DNA of 43,601 bases from a crenarchaeote SCGC AAA261-N23 (GTDB lineage: Archaea > Thermoproteota > Thermoprotei > Gearchaeales > Gearchaeaceae), in contig AQVQ01000002.1 in assembly GCA_000375685.1 (NCBI GenBank), forward strand, positions 1 to 43,601. The letters run 5' to 3'. Below the pieces are notes generated by a model. It did not search any database, was not told the origin of the DNA, and was given only the letters and a program-made list of their open reading frames with translations. Shown here in pieces: positions 26,088-36,284 of the stretch (the first letter of the stretch is position 1; each line of letters starts with the position of its first letter). The translations under genes and the position numbers were made by a program.

Positions 26088-27239
26088 TTGATAATTTTAA
26101 GATTGATAGGAGAATTTGGAAGCGAATTTACAGGCCCTTCAAAACAAGCATATCTTTTAACTAAAGGTTTAGAAAAGAAAGGAATCAGCTCAATAATCTT
26201 AACATTTAAAAAAGGGTCAATAAATTTAAGGAGAAGCAAAATAGTTGAATATAAACCATTTTTTAGCGCAGGCCATTACAAGCTATCTTTGAAGATGCTG
26301 CTCGATTCTTTAAAAAAAGATTGTAACATAATTCATGTTCATGGCTATAGGAATTTCCAGACAGATGCAGGAGCTATATCCTCTTTCCTTAGAAAAGAAC
26401 ATTTAATAATTACAACGCATGGAACTGTTAGAGGCTATGAATTCTTAAATTTAGATTTGAAATCAAGATTGCCAAATATAATCTATGATGCAATAACAAT
26501 GAGGTTTTCTTTAAAAATAGCTAAAAAAATCGTTGCTACATCAAAAAAAGAAGCAAAAGAATTAATTAGTTTTGGGATTCCAGTAAATAAAATAAAAATA
26601 ATACCAAATGGTATAGAATTTCCAAATATTGATATAAAGAAAGAAAATAAAGAAATAATAAATTTACTTACTGTAAGCAGATTAACTTATAAAAACAATT
26701 TAGAAATGGCAATCAAAGCTTTCTATGAAGCTTATAAAAGAAATAATAAGCTTCGTTATATAATAGTTGGAGATGCAATTCCTAGCAGATATGGGAAAGA
26801 AGAAAAAGGATATAAAGAAAAGCTAATTAAATTATGCAAAGACTTAGGTTTACAAGACAAAGTGATCTTTAAAGGATGGCTAAGCGGCGAAGAATTATGG
26901 AAAGCCTATTGTGATTCGGATTTATTTCTTTGGAGCTCAAGATATGATAACTTTGCACATGCTTTAGTTGAAGCAGCGTATTTCAAATTACCAATTATAA
27001 GTACACCAGCAGGTATAGCTGAAGAGCTTATAGGAAAAGAAGGAGGCTTCATCGTAAATCATGAAGATTATAAGGAAATGAGCGAAAGAATAATTGAAAT
27101 TACAGAAAATCCTAAATTAATGAAAGAAATGGGAGAACATAATCATAAGCGTTCTTTAAACTATAGCTATGAAAGAATGGTAGAAGAATATTACAAATTA
27201 TATGAAGAAGTAGCACAATGTGCGGAATCTGCGGAATAA
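26088..27239 (+). CDS. GT4 glycosyltransferase
   Basis: This 383-aa retaining GT-B enzyme begins ILRLIGEFGSEFTGPSKQAY, a nucleotide-free N-terminal glycine loop. It has a hinge KIIPNGIEFPN (residues about 167-177), LLTVSRLTYKNNLEMAIKAF and the E-X7-E-region NFAHALVEAAYFKLPIISTP. It starts at TTG 26088, the only start close to the conserved N-terminus. Its end overlaps the asparagine-synthetase gene by 22 nt, so the two are probably cotranslated. Confidence 0.85.
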   Translation: MIILRLIGEFGSEFTGPSKQAYLLTKGLEKKGISSIILTFKKGSINLRRSKIVEYKPFFSAGHYKLSLKMLLDSLKKDCNIIHVHGYRNFQTDAGAISSFLRKEHLIITTHGTVRGYEFLNLDLKSRLPNIIYDAITMRFSLKIAKKIVATSKKEAKELISFGIPVNKIKIIPNGIEFPNIDIKKENKEIINLLTVSRLTYKNNLEMAIKAFYEAYKRNNKLRYIIVGDAIPSRYGKEEKGYKEKLIKLCKDLGLQDKVIFKGWLSGEELWKAYCDSDLFLWSSRYDNFAHALVEAAYFKLPIISTPAGIAEELIGKEGGFIVNHEDYKEMSERIIEITENPKLMKEMGEHNHKRSLNYSYERMVEEYYKLYEEVAQCAESAE

Positions 27240-29032
27240 TAGGGGAACCAAGTAAGTACATTTTAAAATTAATGTGCAATAGTTTGATTCATCGAGGCCC
27301 TGATAGCGAAGGATATTATATTGATGATCAAGTTGACTTAGGCGTTAGGAGATTAAGAATAATTGATTTAAAAACTGGAGACCAGCCTATTCATAACGAA
27401 GATGAAACTGTTTGGGTTGTTTTCAATGGTGAAATTTATAACTTCGTTGAATTAAGAAATGAACTTAAATCAAGACATAAATTTTATACGAATACAGATA
27501 CAGAGATATTAGTTCATTTATGGGAAGAAGAAAAGGAGAAAATGCTAGATAAAATAAGAGGAATGTTCGCTTTTGCAATATATGATTCAAAGGAAAAAAC
27601 TGTTTTCATAGCAAGGGATAGATTTGGAGAGAAACCTTTGTATTATACTTTTGTCAATGATAACTTCATATTTGCTTCTGAACTAAGGGCTATTACCAAT
27701 TGCATTGAAAAACCAGAAATTAATCCTAATGCAATAGCTAGTTACTTGGTTTTCTTTTATAATCATTTAGAAGAGAGCTTCATTAAAAAAGTCTATAGAT
27801 TAAAGCCTGCAAGCTACATTTTATATTCCTTGAAAGATAAAAAAGCTACTTTCAATTCTTATTGGGATTTAAACTTTGAAGGAAATGATGAAATAGATTT
27901 AGATACTGCATTAAAAATTCTCGATACCAACTTAAAAGATACAGTCAAGAATACTTTAATAAGCGATGTTCCTTTAGGAGTTTTGCTAAGCGGAGGTGTT
28001 GATTCAAGCGTTATAGCAAAGGTTGCTTCAGAGTATTCAAAGCTTAAAACAATGCACGTTACAAGTGGTGAAGAAGAAGTTAAATTTGCTGAAGAAGTAG
28101 CGAACTTAATAAAAAGCGATCATAAAACAATACATGTAAAAACAGATTTCATGAGAGACTTCGACTTAATTACTCTTGCAATAGATGAACCTGTAGCAGA
28201 TCCTTCAATCGTTCCAGCGTTTTATATATGTAGAGAAATAAAGAAGGAAGTAACAGTTGCTTTGACAGGCGAAGGAGGAGATGAAATGTTCTGGGGATAT
28301 CCTTGGATAAATATAAACGACATGCTCAAAAAATGGTTTAGCTTACCAAAATTCATTAGAAATATAATTATTTCTTTAGGAAGTAATTTGGGCGAAAATT
28401 TAGCAGGAATTTTTCAGGATTTGAATAGATATGAAAATCTTAGATATTATTCATTGGATAATGCAGGTAAAAGAATGCTGAGACTTTCTCATTTCAGCAA
28501 AGAAGAATTGAAAAGCATAATCAAAAGTAACTTCGAGGATCCTTTTCAAGAATATGAAATAATACTTAAAAAAGGAGATGAGCATAAAAGCGCCGCTTAC
28601 GTTACTATTAAGAAGGTATTGCCAAATGATTTCTTGCATAAGGATGATAGAATTAGCATGAAAAACTCATTAGAGCTAAGAGCACCATTTTTAAATCATG
28701 TTCTGATGCAGAAAGTATTTAGTTTTCAAAATAATATGAAGATAAATCATGGAATGAACAAATATTTGTTAAAAATGTATGCAATTAAATATCTAAAAAT
28801 ACCAAGGCATATAATTTTAAGAAATAAAGTTGGATTTAGCATGTCTTTAAAGAAATATCATAAAGATTTTATAAATAAGATAGATGAATTAAGTTATTTA
28901 TTGAAAGAAATGAACTTAAATTATAATGAAATAAAGAAATATTATAAATATTATCCTTCTTATGAATATACAAATAGATTATTTTCAATCGCTTTACTTT
29001 TAAACTGGTATAAATTATCCTTTGCTAATTAA
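27218..29032 (+). CDS. asnB: Asparagine-synthetase-like glutamine amidotransferase
   Basis: This 604-aa protein has the class II glutaminase domain with the catalytic Cys2 (MCGICGI). It also has LIHRGPDS, the FNGEIYN and RDRFGEKPLYY stretches, and an ATP-pyrophosphatase PP-loop LLSGGVDSS (residues about 256-264). These are full-length features of asparagine synthetase B. The location among glycosyltransferases favours a role like the AsnB-type amidotransferases of O-antigen clusters, which convert sugar carboxylates to amides. Housekeeping asparagine synthesis is the alternative and cannot be excluded. The ATG overlaps the previous gene by 22 nt and the next gene overlaps by 11 nt. Confidence 0.9.
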   Translation: MCGICGIIGEPSKYILKLMCNSLIHRGPDSEGYYIDDQVDLGVRRLRIIDLKTGDQPIHNEDETVWVVFNGEIYNFVELRNELKSRHKFYTNTDTEILVHLWEEEKEKMLDKIRGMFAFAIYDSKEKTVFIARDRFGEKPLYYTFVNDNFIFASELRAITNCIEKPEINPNAIASYLVFFYNHLEESFIKKVYRLKPASYILYSLKDKKATFNSYWDLNFEGNDEIDLDTALKILDTNLKDTVKNTLISDVPLGVLLSGGVDSSVIAKVASEYSKLKTMHVTSGEEEVKFAEEVANLIKSDHKTIHVKTDFMRDFDLITLAIDEPVADPSIVPAFYICREIKKEVTVALTGEGGDEMFWGYPWININDMLKKWFSLPKFIRNIIISLGSNLGENLAGIFQDLNRYENLRYYSLDNAGKRMLRLSHFSKEELKSIIKSNFEDPFQEYEIILKKGDEHKSAAYVTIKKVLPNDFLHKDDRISMKNSLELRAPFLNHVLMQKVFSFQNNMKINHGMNKYLLKMYAIKYLKIPRHIILRNKVGFSMSLKKYHKDFINKIDELSYLLKEMNLNYNEIKKYYKYYPSYEYTNRLFSIALLLNWYKLSFAN

Positions 29033-30215
29033 AGTAGTATTCGTTGGTCAAAGTTTTTCGCAAAAAAGGCAAAGCTATTTATTAAATGAACTAAGCAAGT
29101 ATTTTTTAATTTATGCATTGGTTCCTAATTGGAGTGAAAAGTTAAAATATTTAGGAGTCCCTAAGCAAGTTCTTATAAATGAGAAAGAAGTAAAGTTTAA
29201 CGTAATCTGGCATAAAGTGTTGTTTGTAGACAAACCTTTAATACAATTTATACCTACTGTAATTTTCAGTCTTTACAGAATAAAGCCCAAAGTAATAGTA
29301 CTTAATCTTTACCATTCGTTGATGGGCATATTGGTCGCAATATTTTGCAAAATTACAAAAACACCATTTATAGTAATTTCAGCACTGAACCCTACAATTA
29401 AATATATGAAATTCGAAAGATTTATACTTAAAATTTTATACTTAATCCCAGATTTTGTAGTAGTTCTAACTAATGGTATGAAAATAAAATTAATTGAAGA
29501 ACTAAAGGTTAATGAGAATAAGATCTTTATCATTCCTGAAAGTGGCTACTACGTTAAGGAAAGTATTAAGGAAAATGATAATAATTATGTAACTTTCCTG
29601 TATACAGGAAGACATGTATATGAAAAAGGACTATTCTACCTTATATTTGCCTTTAAGAGGTTAATAGATAAGGGATTCAAAGCAAAGCTAATCTTATGCG
29701 GCGAAGGAATAATAACTAATTATCTAAGAAAATTTTCAGAGAAATTGGGTTTAAACGGATTAATTGACTTTAAAGGTTATGTTGATGAAAAGGAATTACA
29801 AAAATATTTTGAGATAAGCGACATTATAGTTTATCCCTCCATTAAAATAAAAAATTGGGAAGAACAGTTTGGTTATAGCGTTTTAGAAGGAATGAGCAAT
29901 GGTTTAGCTACTATAGTTACTGATTGCGGCTCATTACCTGAGCTGGTAGGCAATGCAGGTATTATAGTTCCTCAAAAAAATGTCGAGAAATTAGCTGAAG
30001 CTATGGAATTTCTTGCAAGAAACAGAGAAAAGCTCAATGAATATAAGAAAATGAGTCTAGAAAGAGCTAAAGAATACTCTTTGAAGAATGTTGAGGAAAA
30101 ATGGAGAAAATTAATAAATTTAGCCTCTAGCAGTAGCTACTATACAGCCAATATTTTTACCTCTTTAAAAAATAAAAATAATGTAAATAATCAAATTACA
30201 ATTCATAATTCTTAA
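29022..30215 (+). CDS. GT4 glycosyltransferase
   Basis: This 397-aa enzyme has a short N-terminal start LIKVVFVGQSFSQKRQ and a hydrophobic stretch near residues 95-120. The donor-binding half has VTFLYTGRHVYEKGLFYLIF, LILCGEGIIT and FGYSVLEGMSNGLATIVTDC, where the E-X7-E loop lies, then GSLPELVGNAG. The start is TTG, overlapping the asparagine-synthetase gene by 11 nt. The last 25 residues are poorly conserved-looking and N-rich. The product is intact; acceptor and donor are unknown. Confidence 0.88.
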   Translation: MLIKVVFVGQSFSQKRQSYLLNELSKYFLIYALVPNWSEKLKYLGVPKQVLINEKEVKFNVIWHKVLFVDKPLIQFIPTVIFSLYRIKPKVIVLNLYHSLMGILVAIFCKITKTPFIVISALNPTIKYMKFERFILKILYLIPDFVVVLTNGMKIKLIEELKVNENKIFIIPESGYYVKESIKENDNNYVTFLYTGRHVYEKGLFYLIFAFKRLIDKGFKAKLILCGEGIITNYLRKFSEKLGLNGLIDFKGYVDEKELQKYFEISDIIVYPSIKIKNWEEQFGYSVLEGMSNGLATIVTDCGSLPELVGNAGIIVPQKNVEKLAEAMEFLARNREKLNEYKKMSLERAKEYSLKNVEEKWRKLINLASSSSYYTANIFTSLKNKNNVNNQITIHNS

Positions 30216-31370
30216 ATGATCATCCTTATAATTAGTCCCGGATTAGTTGAAGTTCCTCCTATTCGAATTATTGGAGGAATACCTGAAATGGACTATCGAA
30301 TAGGTACCCAAATTTCTGCATATTATAAAACTATAATTACTTCACCTTTTTACTACAAATATCAAAAATATAAAAAAGTTAATAAAAATCTTAAAATACT
30401 TTATATATATCATCCTGCCATAAATAGGTCTGCAAAAGTTAATATTTTGCGATTATCCTCAGAAACATTATCAATCTTATTCTTTTATACTTTTCAAGTA
30501 ATAATAAATATTATCAAACTAAAGAAGTATGGATTAAATTTGGTTGTACTTAGTGAAAGATACTCAGGTATTATTCAAATTTTGGTTTGCAAATTACTTA
30601 AAGTTAAAACAATCTTTTCTGAAAGCAATCCATATCCATGGTATTCGCCTTTTTTAAATAAGAAACCGTCTGCGATTAGTTGGGGAGTTAATTTAAGTTT
30701 TGGAAAGTTAGCATGTAAATTAACTGATAAAATTAGGTCACAATCAATATTAATAAAAAGAGGTATGATTAATTACGGAATATCAAAAGACAAAATAGAA
30801 ATAATTCCTGCAGGAGTTGATACGAACATTTTTAGGCCTTATAATTCCAATGAAACAAATTATGTTGTTGGATTCCTTGGAAGATTAACAGAAGAAAAAG
30901 GAGCTAGCCTTTTATATGATATTATGAAAACATGCGAAAAAGAATTGCCTGAAGTTAAATTTATTGTTCTAGGTTCTGGTCCTTATGAAAATATGTTAAA
31001 AAATTTGAAGAACATAGCATTTCAACAGACTGTTCCAAGAAATGTATTGCCAATATTTATTAATAAAGCAAATGTGTTTGTTAGTACATATTATGATTTC
31101 TCATTGTCAGATTTAGAAATCTTATCCTGTGGTAAACCTTTAATAAAAATAAACACGCCTGAAATGAATGAGCTTTTTAAAAACTATGAAGAGATTATTT
31201 TTTGTGATAAAAATGTAAAAGATTTCGTAAATAAAATAAAATTATTGTACGAAAATAAAGATTTGTGTAAAAAAATAGGAGAAAATGCTCGAAAAAAAGT
31301 TGAGAAGGAATTTGATTGGAAAGTTATAGGAGAACAGTGGGTAAGATTAATAAATAGCTTGCTAAAATAA
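30216..31370 (+). CDS. GT4 glycosyltransferase, divergent
   Basis: This 384-aa GT-B-like protein has an N-terminus ILIISPGLVEVPPIRIIGGI, a hinge IEIIPAGVDTNIFRPY (residues about 192-207), VVGFLGRLTEEKGASLLYDI and FIVLGSGPYENML. The region after FVSTYYDFSLSDLEILSCGK stands where GT4s have F-G-X-V-X-E-A, so the motif is reduced. The ATG follows the previous stop directly, with no gap. The nearby spans are hydrophobic enough for loose membrane association. Confidence 0.8.
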   Translation: MIILIISPGLVEVPPIRIIGGIPEMDYRIGTQISAYYKTIITSPFYYKYQKYKKVNKNLKILYIYHPAINRSAKVNILRLSSETLSILFFYTFQVIINIIKLKKYGLNLVVLSERYSGIIQILVCKLLKVKTIFSESNPYPWYSPFLNKKPSAISWGVNLSFGKLACKLTDKIRSQSILIKRGMINYGISKDKIEIIPAGVDTNIFRPYNSNETNYVVGFLGRLTEEKGASLLYDIMKTCEKELPEVKFIVLGSGPYENMLKNLKNIAFQQTVPRNVLPIFINKANVFVSTYYDFSLSDLEILSCGKPLIKINTPEMNELFKNYEEIIFCDKNVKDFVNKIKLLYENKDLCKKIGENARKKVEKEFDWKVIGEQWVRLINSLLK

Positions 31371-32506
31371 TGGTAAGAATAACAATTATAACACCTGTTT
31401 TTCCATATCCGAAAAGGGGAGTTTATACAGGAATCGAAAGGCATGTTGAAGGCTTATGCAAAGGTTTTAAAAAATTGGGTCATAAGGTTACAATAATAAC
31501 TACATTTTGGAACGGCGGGACTTCTTATCACAGTTTTAATGATATAGAAATTTATAGATTTAAAGATCTTAGAGCAATCTTAGGAAAACTTGGAAAGCTA
31601 AGTGGAGCATTTGAGCTGGATTTTTTAACTTTTTCTTTAAACGTTACATTGAATAAAAATTTACTGGATACTGATCTCTTATTGATAAATTTGCCATTCC
31701 CGTTTTTGAGTTTAATAGATGGCAATTTTATAAGCATTGGTCTTTTACATCATGCACAGCCTATTGTGAACCTTAAAGATGCTCTCTCAGCACCTTTCGG
31801 AAATATTTATGGGAAATTAACTAAGCCAGACTATTGGGTAGCACCGAGTAAATTCACAGCTGAACAATTCATAAAATTATTCAAAATATCGAAGGAAAAA
31901 ATAAAGATTATTCCAGAAGGTGTAGATTTGGAAAAATTTAACAGAAATATTGATGCTTCAGATATTAATGATAAACTTGGCAATGAAAGAAAAATATTGT
32001 TTGTAGGAAATCTTCATCCAAATAAAGGAGTTCATTTTCTAATAAAATCTTTTGCATTGGTTAAGTCAAAAATTGACGATGTAAAACTTGTAATTGTCGG
32101 TGATGGTTCTTTAAAACATTACTTAATCAATCTAACAAAAAGATTGAATTTAGAAAAAGATGTTATTTTCGCAGGATTTGTTAGCGATGAAGAGCTGCCT
32201 AAATATTATGCTTCTTGCGATATATTCGCTTCAGCAAGCGTTCTTGAAGGCTTTGGATTAATATTCTTAGAAGCAATGGCTTTGGGTAAATCAATTGTAG
32301 CTTTCAATCTAGCAAGTATACCTGAAGTTGTAGGAAATGCAGGAATTCTAATAGATGAAATAAATCATGAAAGATTCGCTAATGCAATTATCGAATTATT
32401 AAAGAATGATGAGCTGTATAAAGAAAAATCCCAAATCGCATTTAACAGAGCTAAACTATTTTCATGGGAAAATATAGCTGAGCAGTTTATTAAAATTATT
32501 AAATAA
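31370..32506 (+). CDS. GT4 glycosyltransferase
   Basis: This 378-aa canonical GT4 has TPVFPYPKRGVYTGIERHVE at the N-terminus, the hinge IKIIPEGVDLEKFNRN, ILFVGNLHPNKGVHFLIKSF and LVIVGDGSLKHYL. The E-X7-E motif lies in SVLEGFGLIFLEAMALGKS (about residues 287-305), followed by ASIPEVVGNAGIL. The ATG shares its first base with the last base of the previous stop. An 86-bp AT-rich gap follows the gene and holds TATA-like sequence (about 32551-32564) for the next gene. Confidence 0.9.
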   Translation: MVRITIITPVFPYPKRGVYTGIERHVEGLCKGFKKLGHKVTIITTFWNGGTSYHSFNDIEIYRFKDLRAILGKLGKLSGAFELDFLTFSLNVTLNKNLLDTDLLLINLPFPFLSLIDGNFISIGLLHHAQPIVNLKDALSAPFGNIYGKLTKPDYWVAPSKFTAEQFIKLFKISKEKIKIIPEGVDLEKFNRNIDASDINDKLGNERKILFVGNLHPNKGVHFLIKSFALVKSKIDDVKLVIVGDGSLKHYLINLTKRLNLEKDVIFAGFVSDEELPKYYASCDIFASASVLEGFGLIFLEAMALGKSIVAFNLASIPEVVGNAGILIDEINHERFANAIIELLKNDELYKEKSQIAFNRAKLFSWENIAEQFIKIIK

Positions 32507-32592
32507 AATTTATAAATCAATGATTAATGAATTATAAATTACTCTATTAAAAAATTGATATATTGCCTCTTAAATCTTAACAACAATTAACC

Positions 32593-33719
32593 ATGATTAA
32601 TAAAAATTTACGATTCCTAATCTATTCGCATTTTTACTATCCTAAAATTGGAGGTGTTGAAAGGCATACTGATAACTTAGCAAAACTATTAATAAATAAA
32701 GGATACACTGTTACTATCATAACCCAAATAGGAAATCCGGGTATAGAAATAAAACATAAAATAACAATTGTGAGAAAACCATCAATACCATTATTAAGTT
32801 TCCTTATATTTTATCATGATATAATTCATATACAAGGATTTAATATTTTTGTATATTTGTTTGCTAAATTGTTTAAGAAAAGAATCATTTGGTATCACCA
32901 TACTTATGATTTATGTAGCGTTGGAGGAGGAACATCTATTTATAAAGGATTCTTTAAAACTTTGGAACCACATTTAAGAAGAAGTTTGGTTGGAATACTT
33001 CTTTGGTTAAGCTTTCATATTAGTAGAATGATTGCAAAAATTGATAAAAAATAGCACATATAGTTACAACTTATTACATGTTAACGGGATTTAGAGAATT
33101 TATAAGAAGCTTAAATTGGCATGTAATTTATTATCCTGTTTTATTTGATAATTTAAATCAAATTCCTTTAAACAATTCAAATAATGATGAAAATTACATT
33201 TTACTATACGGAAGAATGATGGCAGGTAAAGGGGAAGATGTGCTGATAAAGGCTTTAAGTATTCTCAAAGATAAAGGTATCATTTACCGAGTAATTATTT
33301 GCGGACCTTCACCTAACAAAGATTACCCTAGTAATTTAATAAAATTTTATGGATTAGAAAATCAAGTAGTTTATGTTGGTCCTCAAACCGGTGAAGAGTT
33401 AGTTAAACTAATAACTAGAAGTTCAATAGTAGTAGTTCCTTCCACATATGAAGAAATGTTTGGCCAAACAGCTATTGAAGCAATGCTATTAGGCAAATCG
33501 GTCATAGCGAGTAATACTGGTGGGCTTGCTGAAGTTGTTAATAACTTTGGCATACTTGTTCCTCCCAATGATCCTTATGCTTTAGCAGAAGCTATTCATG
33601 AGCTTATGAGTAATAAAAATAAAATTGAAACGGTGGGCAAGAAAGCAAAGGAATATGCAAGAAGCGTTTTCGATCCTGAGAATTACATTCAAAAATATCT
33701 AAAGGCTGTTTTAAAATGA
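32593..33719 (+). pseudogene. GT4 glycosyltransferase split by a frameshift in an A6 run
   Basis: The first 153 residues (YSHFYYPKIGGVERHTDNLA up to IAKIDKK) end at a TAG at 33052-33054, directly after six As (33046-33051). The other frame reads on as KIAHIVTTYYMLTGFREF and into a full donor-binding half. That half includes LLYGRMMAGKGEDVLIKAL and the E-X7-E motif in MFGQTAIEAMLLGKSVIASN. One extra A would rejoin them into an enzyme of about 375 aa. Without it, the second half could start only at ATG 33078 and would lack the acceptor domain. The allele is broken as sequenced, unless slippage on the A6 run supplies some full-length product. Confidence 0.85.
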
Positions 33720-34420
33720 AAACTACTAACCAAGTGAAATAAATAAAGAGGCCTTTGATAGAATATCTCTAGCTGAAGAATGGTATTATAAGCAACAATT
33801 ACCAAGAATAGAAATCTTAATGGAAATTTTTAAAAGTATTGAGAATAAGGAAACTGTAGCAGATATAGGCTGTTTCACTGGAATAATCTCTCAAGAATGC
33901 TTTAAGCTTGGAGCAAAAATTTAGAAGGCTTTGATGTATCAGAAAAAGCTTTGGAAAAAGCAAGTAAAAGATTAACAAGGTATATAAGTGGAAAGCTGGT
34001 GAAGAGGCTTGTCCTGTAGAGAATGAAAGATATGACGTGATAATAGCTTCAGAAATCATAGAACATGTGTTCGACACAGATTTCTTCATTGAAGAATTGA
34101 AAAGGGTACTTAAGCCCAATGGAAGAATAATCATAACAACTCCTAACATGCACTCTGCAACTAATAGATTGCTATTTTTAATGGGGAAATTTCCATGGAC
34201 TTATCCCGGAGTTTCTACAAAATATAACAAAGATCCAAGGATTGATTTAAAACATGTTAGACTTGGCAATTTATCTGAATGGAAGTACTTCTTCGAAATA
34301 CATAGCTTAATAGTTGAAAAGGTTATAGGAATAAACTATTCTTTGTTAGGCAAGCTTATTTCTTTATCAAAAACTTCGCTTTCGCATAATCTAGCTTTTG
34401 TAATTAAAAATTATGAATAA
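33716..34420 (+). pseudogene. SAM methyltransferase with three frameshifts
   Basis: The ATG at 33716 overlaps the previous stop (ATGA), and reading it gives only eight codons. Reading across frames gives EINKEAFDRISLAEEWYYKQ, then VADIGCFTGIISQECFKLGA (SAM motif I), EGFDVSEKALEKASKRL, and the intact part IIASEIIEHVFDTDFFIEEL followed by LKPNGRIIITTPN. Frame breaks lie near 33736 (gtgaaata), 33916-33921 (gcaaaaattt) and 33983-33988 (tataagtgg). Each would be repaired by one added A. The rebuilt product would be about 235 aa of the Methyltransf_11/23 type. Three losses in 300 bases make real decay more likely than random error. Confidence 0.8.
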
Positions 34421-35535
34421 TGAATACAATGAATCGACCTAAAGTTACAGTAATAATTGTAGCATATAACGCTGAAGGAATGAAAAGTATATTCAAACAA
34501 TGTCTAGATTCTTCTTTAAATTTGAAATATGATAATTATGAAATAGTTGTGGTGAACAATGGTTCTACTGATAAAACAAGAGAAATTTTAGAAGATTATG
34601 AAAAAAACTTAAAAATAATTAATTTGAAGAGAAATCTTGGACTTGCTGGTGCCCGCAATATAGCTTATGAGAAATCAAAATCCGAATTCGTTCTACTCTT
34701 AGATTCAGATGTTATTCCTGAACAAGATTCGCTTACAGAATTAGTTAAAATTAGTATAAATGATAATAAAATTGGAGCCTTAGGGGGTATTCAAGTTGAT
34801 TACAAAAAAAGAAATATTACAGGACTTGGAGGGTTATGCGATATCTGCGGCAATTGGATTGTTCCGAAAGATAAACTAAATGTTAATGAAGTTAAAGAAT
34901 CTTATTATTCTTATATTCCTTCGGCATTCCTTTTAGTAAAAAGGAAAGTAATTGGAAATACGTTGCATCCAAAAGAATTTTTTACTTTTGTAGAAGATGT
35001 TGAACTTTGCTTTAGAATATGGAGTCGAGGATATTATGTGAAATTATATCCTGCTGTTGTTTGCTCGCATGAGTTTAGAACAAGTATAAAAGTTGCTTCA
35101 AAGAGAAATTTATTTTTAAATAGAATGCTTAGTCATTCTTATGCTAAAAATTCTGCTCTACTACAATCCGTGTATAGAAAATTGTTACCAAAAATATATG
35201 CATTAAAATTTTTAGTCTTGATCTTATATCAACCAATTATTGAAATAATTCATTTTCCAAGATATTTATTGCACAAAAATAATTACAATTTTGCAGGTGC
35301 ATACTACCCATCTATAACGATGACTTATTTAAAATATTCGATAAAAGAATTATCAACTATAAATGAATACGGTAATTACATACCTTTATCAGTAAAGTTA
35401 AAAAATTCTAAAAAATTCTTATTTAATCCTTATAAAGTAATACTTAATCCACTAATAAAATTAGATTATGAGAAGATGATAATAAATGATGGAGATATAT
35501 TAAAAGCTTCAATAAAATTTATAATATCAAAATGA
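34420..35535 (+). CDS. GT2 glycosyltransferase, rhamnosyltransferase-like
   Basis: This 371-aa GT-A enzyme has VTVIIVAYNAEGMKSIFKQC (residues about 6-25), VVVNNGSTDKT (about 44-54) and LKRNLGLAGARNIAYEKSKS. The DXD is in LLLDSDVIPEQDS (about 90-102) and the catalytic-side motif in FVEDVELCFRIWSRGYYVKL. This spelling fits the WcaE/rhamnosyltransferase-like GT2 group. A hydrophobic patch near residues 258-282 may attach it to the membrane. The ATG shares its A with the last base of the previous stop. Confidence 0.88.
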   Translation: MNTMNRPKVTVIIVAYNAEGMKSIFKQCLDSSLNLKYDNYEIVVVNNGSTDKTREILEDYEKNLKIINLKRNLGLAGARNIAYEKSKSEFVLLLDSDVIPEQDSLTELVKISINDNKIGALGGIQVDYKKRNITGLGGLCDICGNWIVPKDKLNVNEVKESYYSYIPSAFLLVKRKVIGNTLHPKEFFTFVEDVELCFRIWSRGYYVKLYPAVVCSHEFRTSIKVASKRNLFLNRMLSHSYAKNSALLQSVYRKLLPKIYALKFLVLILYQPIIEIIHFPRYLLHKNNYNFAGAYYPSITMTYLKYSIKELSTINEYGNYIPLSVKLKNSKKFLFNPYKVILNPLIKLDYEKMIINDGDILKASIKFIISK

Positions 35536-36253
35536 GGATAAAGAAAATATTAAATTATATATACGTATATAATACTCCTCAATGGATTAAAAATTTATTA
35601 AATTTATTATTACTACCCTTATATATTTCTCTTATAAATAAAAGTAAAAAGTATATAGATGATATTCGTAGCACTGTTAATTTTGTTTTTTCTTTTAATC
35701 TTTTAGATATATTCTTTACTCAGCAAAGTCAATATGAAGTATATAATTTATTACAAGTATTAGTTCAGCAAAGACCGAAAATCCTTCTTGAAATAGGTTC
35801 AGCGAGCGGCGGCACATTGTTCTTATTTTGCCATATAGCAAGCTAAGATGCAACATTAATATCGCTAGATATGGATAATGTTTTATGGAAAAAGTTACTT
35901 TTTAAATATTTTTCACTAGGAAAACAAAAGATTGTAGTTATTAAAGGCGATTCACACGACCCAAAAATATTTAATGATATAAAAAAGATTTTGGGGAACT
36001 GTAAAATTGATTTTTTATTTCATGATGCGGATCATTCATATGAAGGGGAAAAAAGGATTTTGAAATTTATTCACCTTTGGTAAGAAAAGGCGGAATAATC
36101 GCTTTTCACGATATTGTAACAAATAGCGTTATATGTCCTCATGGATGGGATATTAGTAAATTTTGGAATGAAATAAAAAACAGATACAACTACATGGAAA
36201 TAATAGAGAACAAAAATCATATAGCAGGAGGAATTGGAATATTATTTGTATGA
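35532..36253 (+). pseudogene. SAM methyltransferase / cephalosporin-hydroxylase-like, broken copy
   Basis: This is a damaged paralogue of the gene at 39549. The first 104 residues reach ILLEIGSASGGTLFLF and end at an in-frame TAA (35844-35846); the intact copy has a lysine at this position. Reading continues in frame as DATLISLDMDNVLWKKL to HDADHSYEGEK. It then shifts after six As (36049-36054), where one base is missing relative to the intact copy. The remaining frame reads SPLVRKGGIIAFHDI and ends FVstop at 36253. Bases 36059-36099 are identical to 40053-40093, so the two copies duplicated or exchanged sequence recently. Confidence 0.85.
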
Positions 36254-36284
36254 ATTTTAAATTTTTCTACTATATCTTTTCAAT

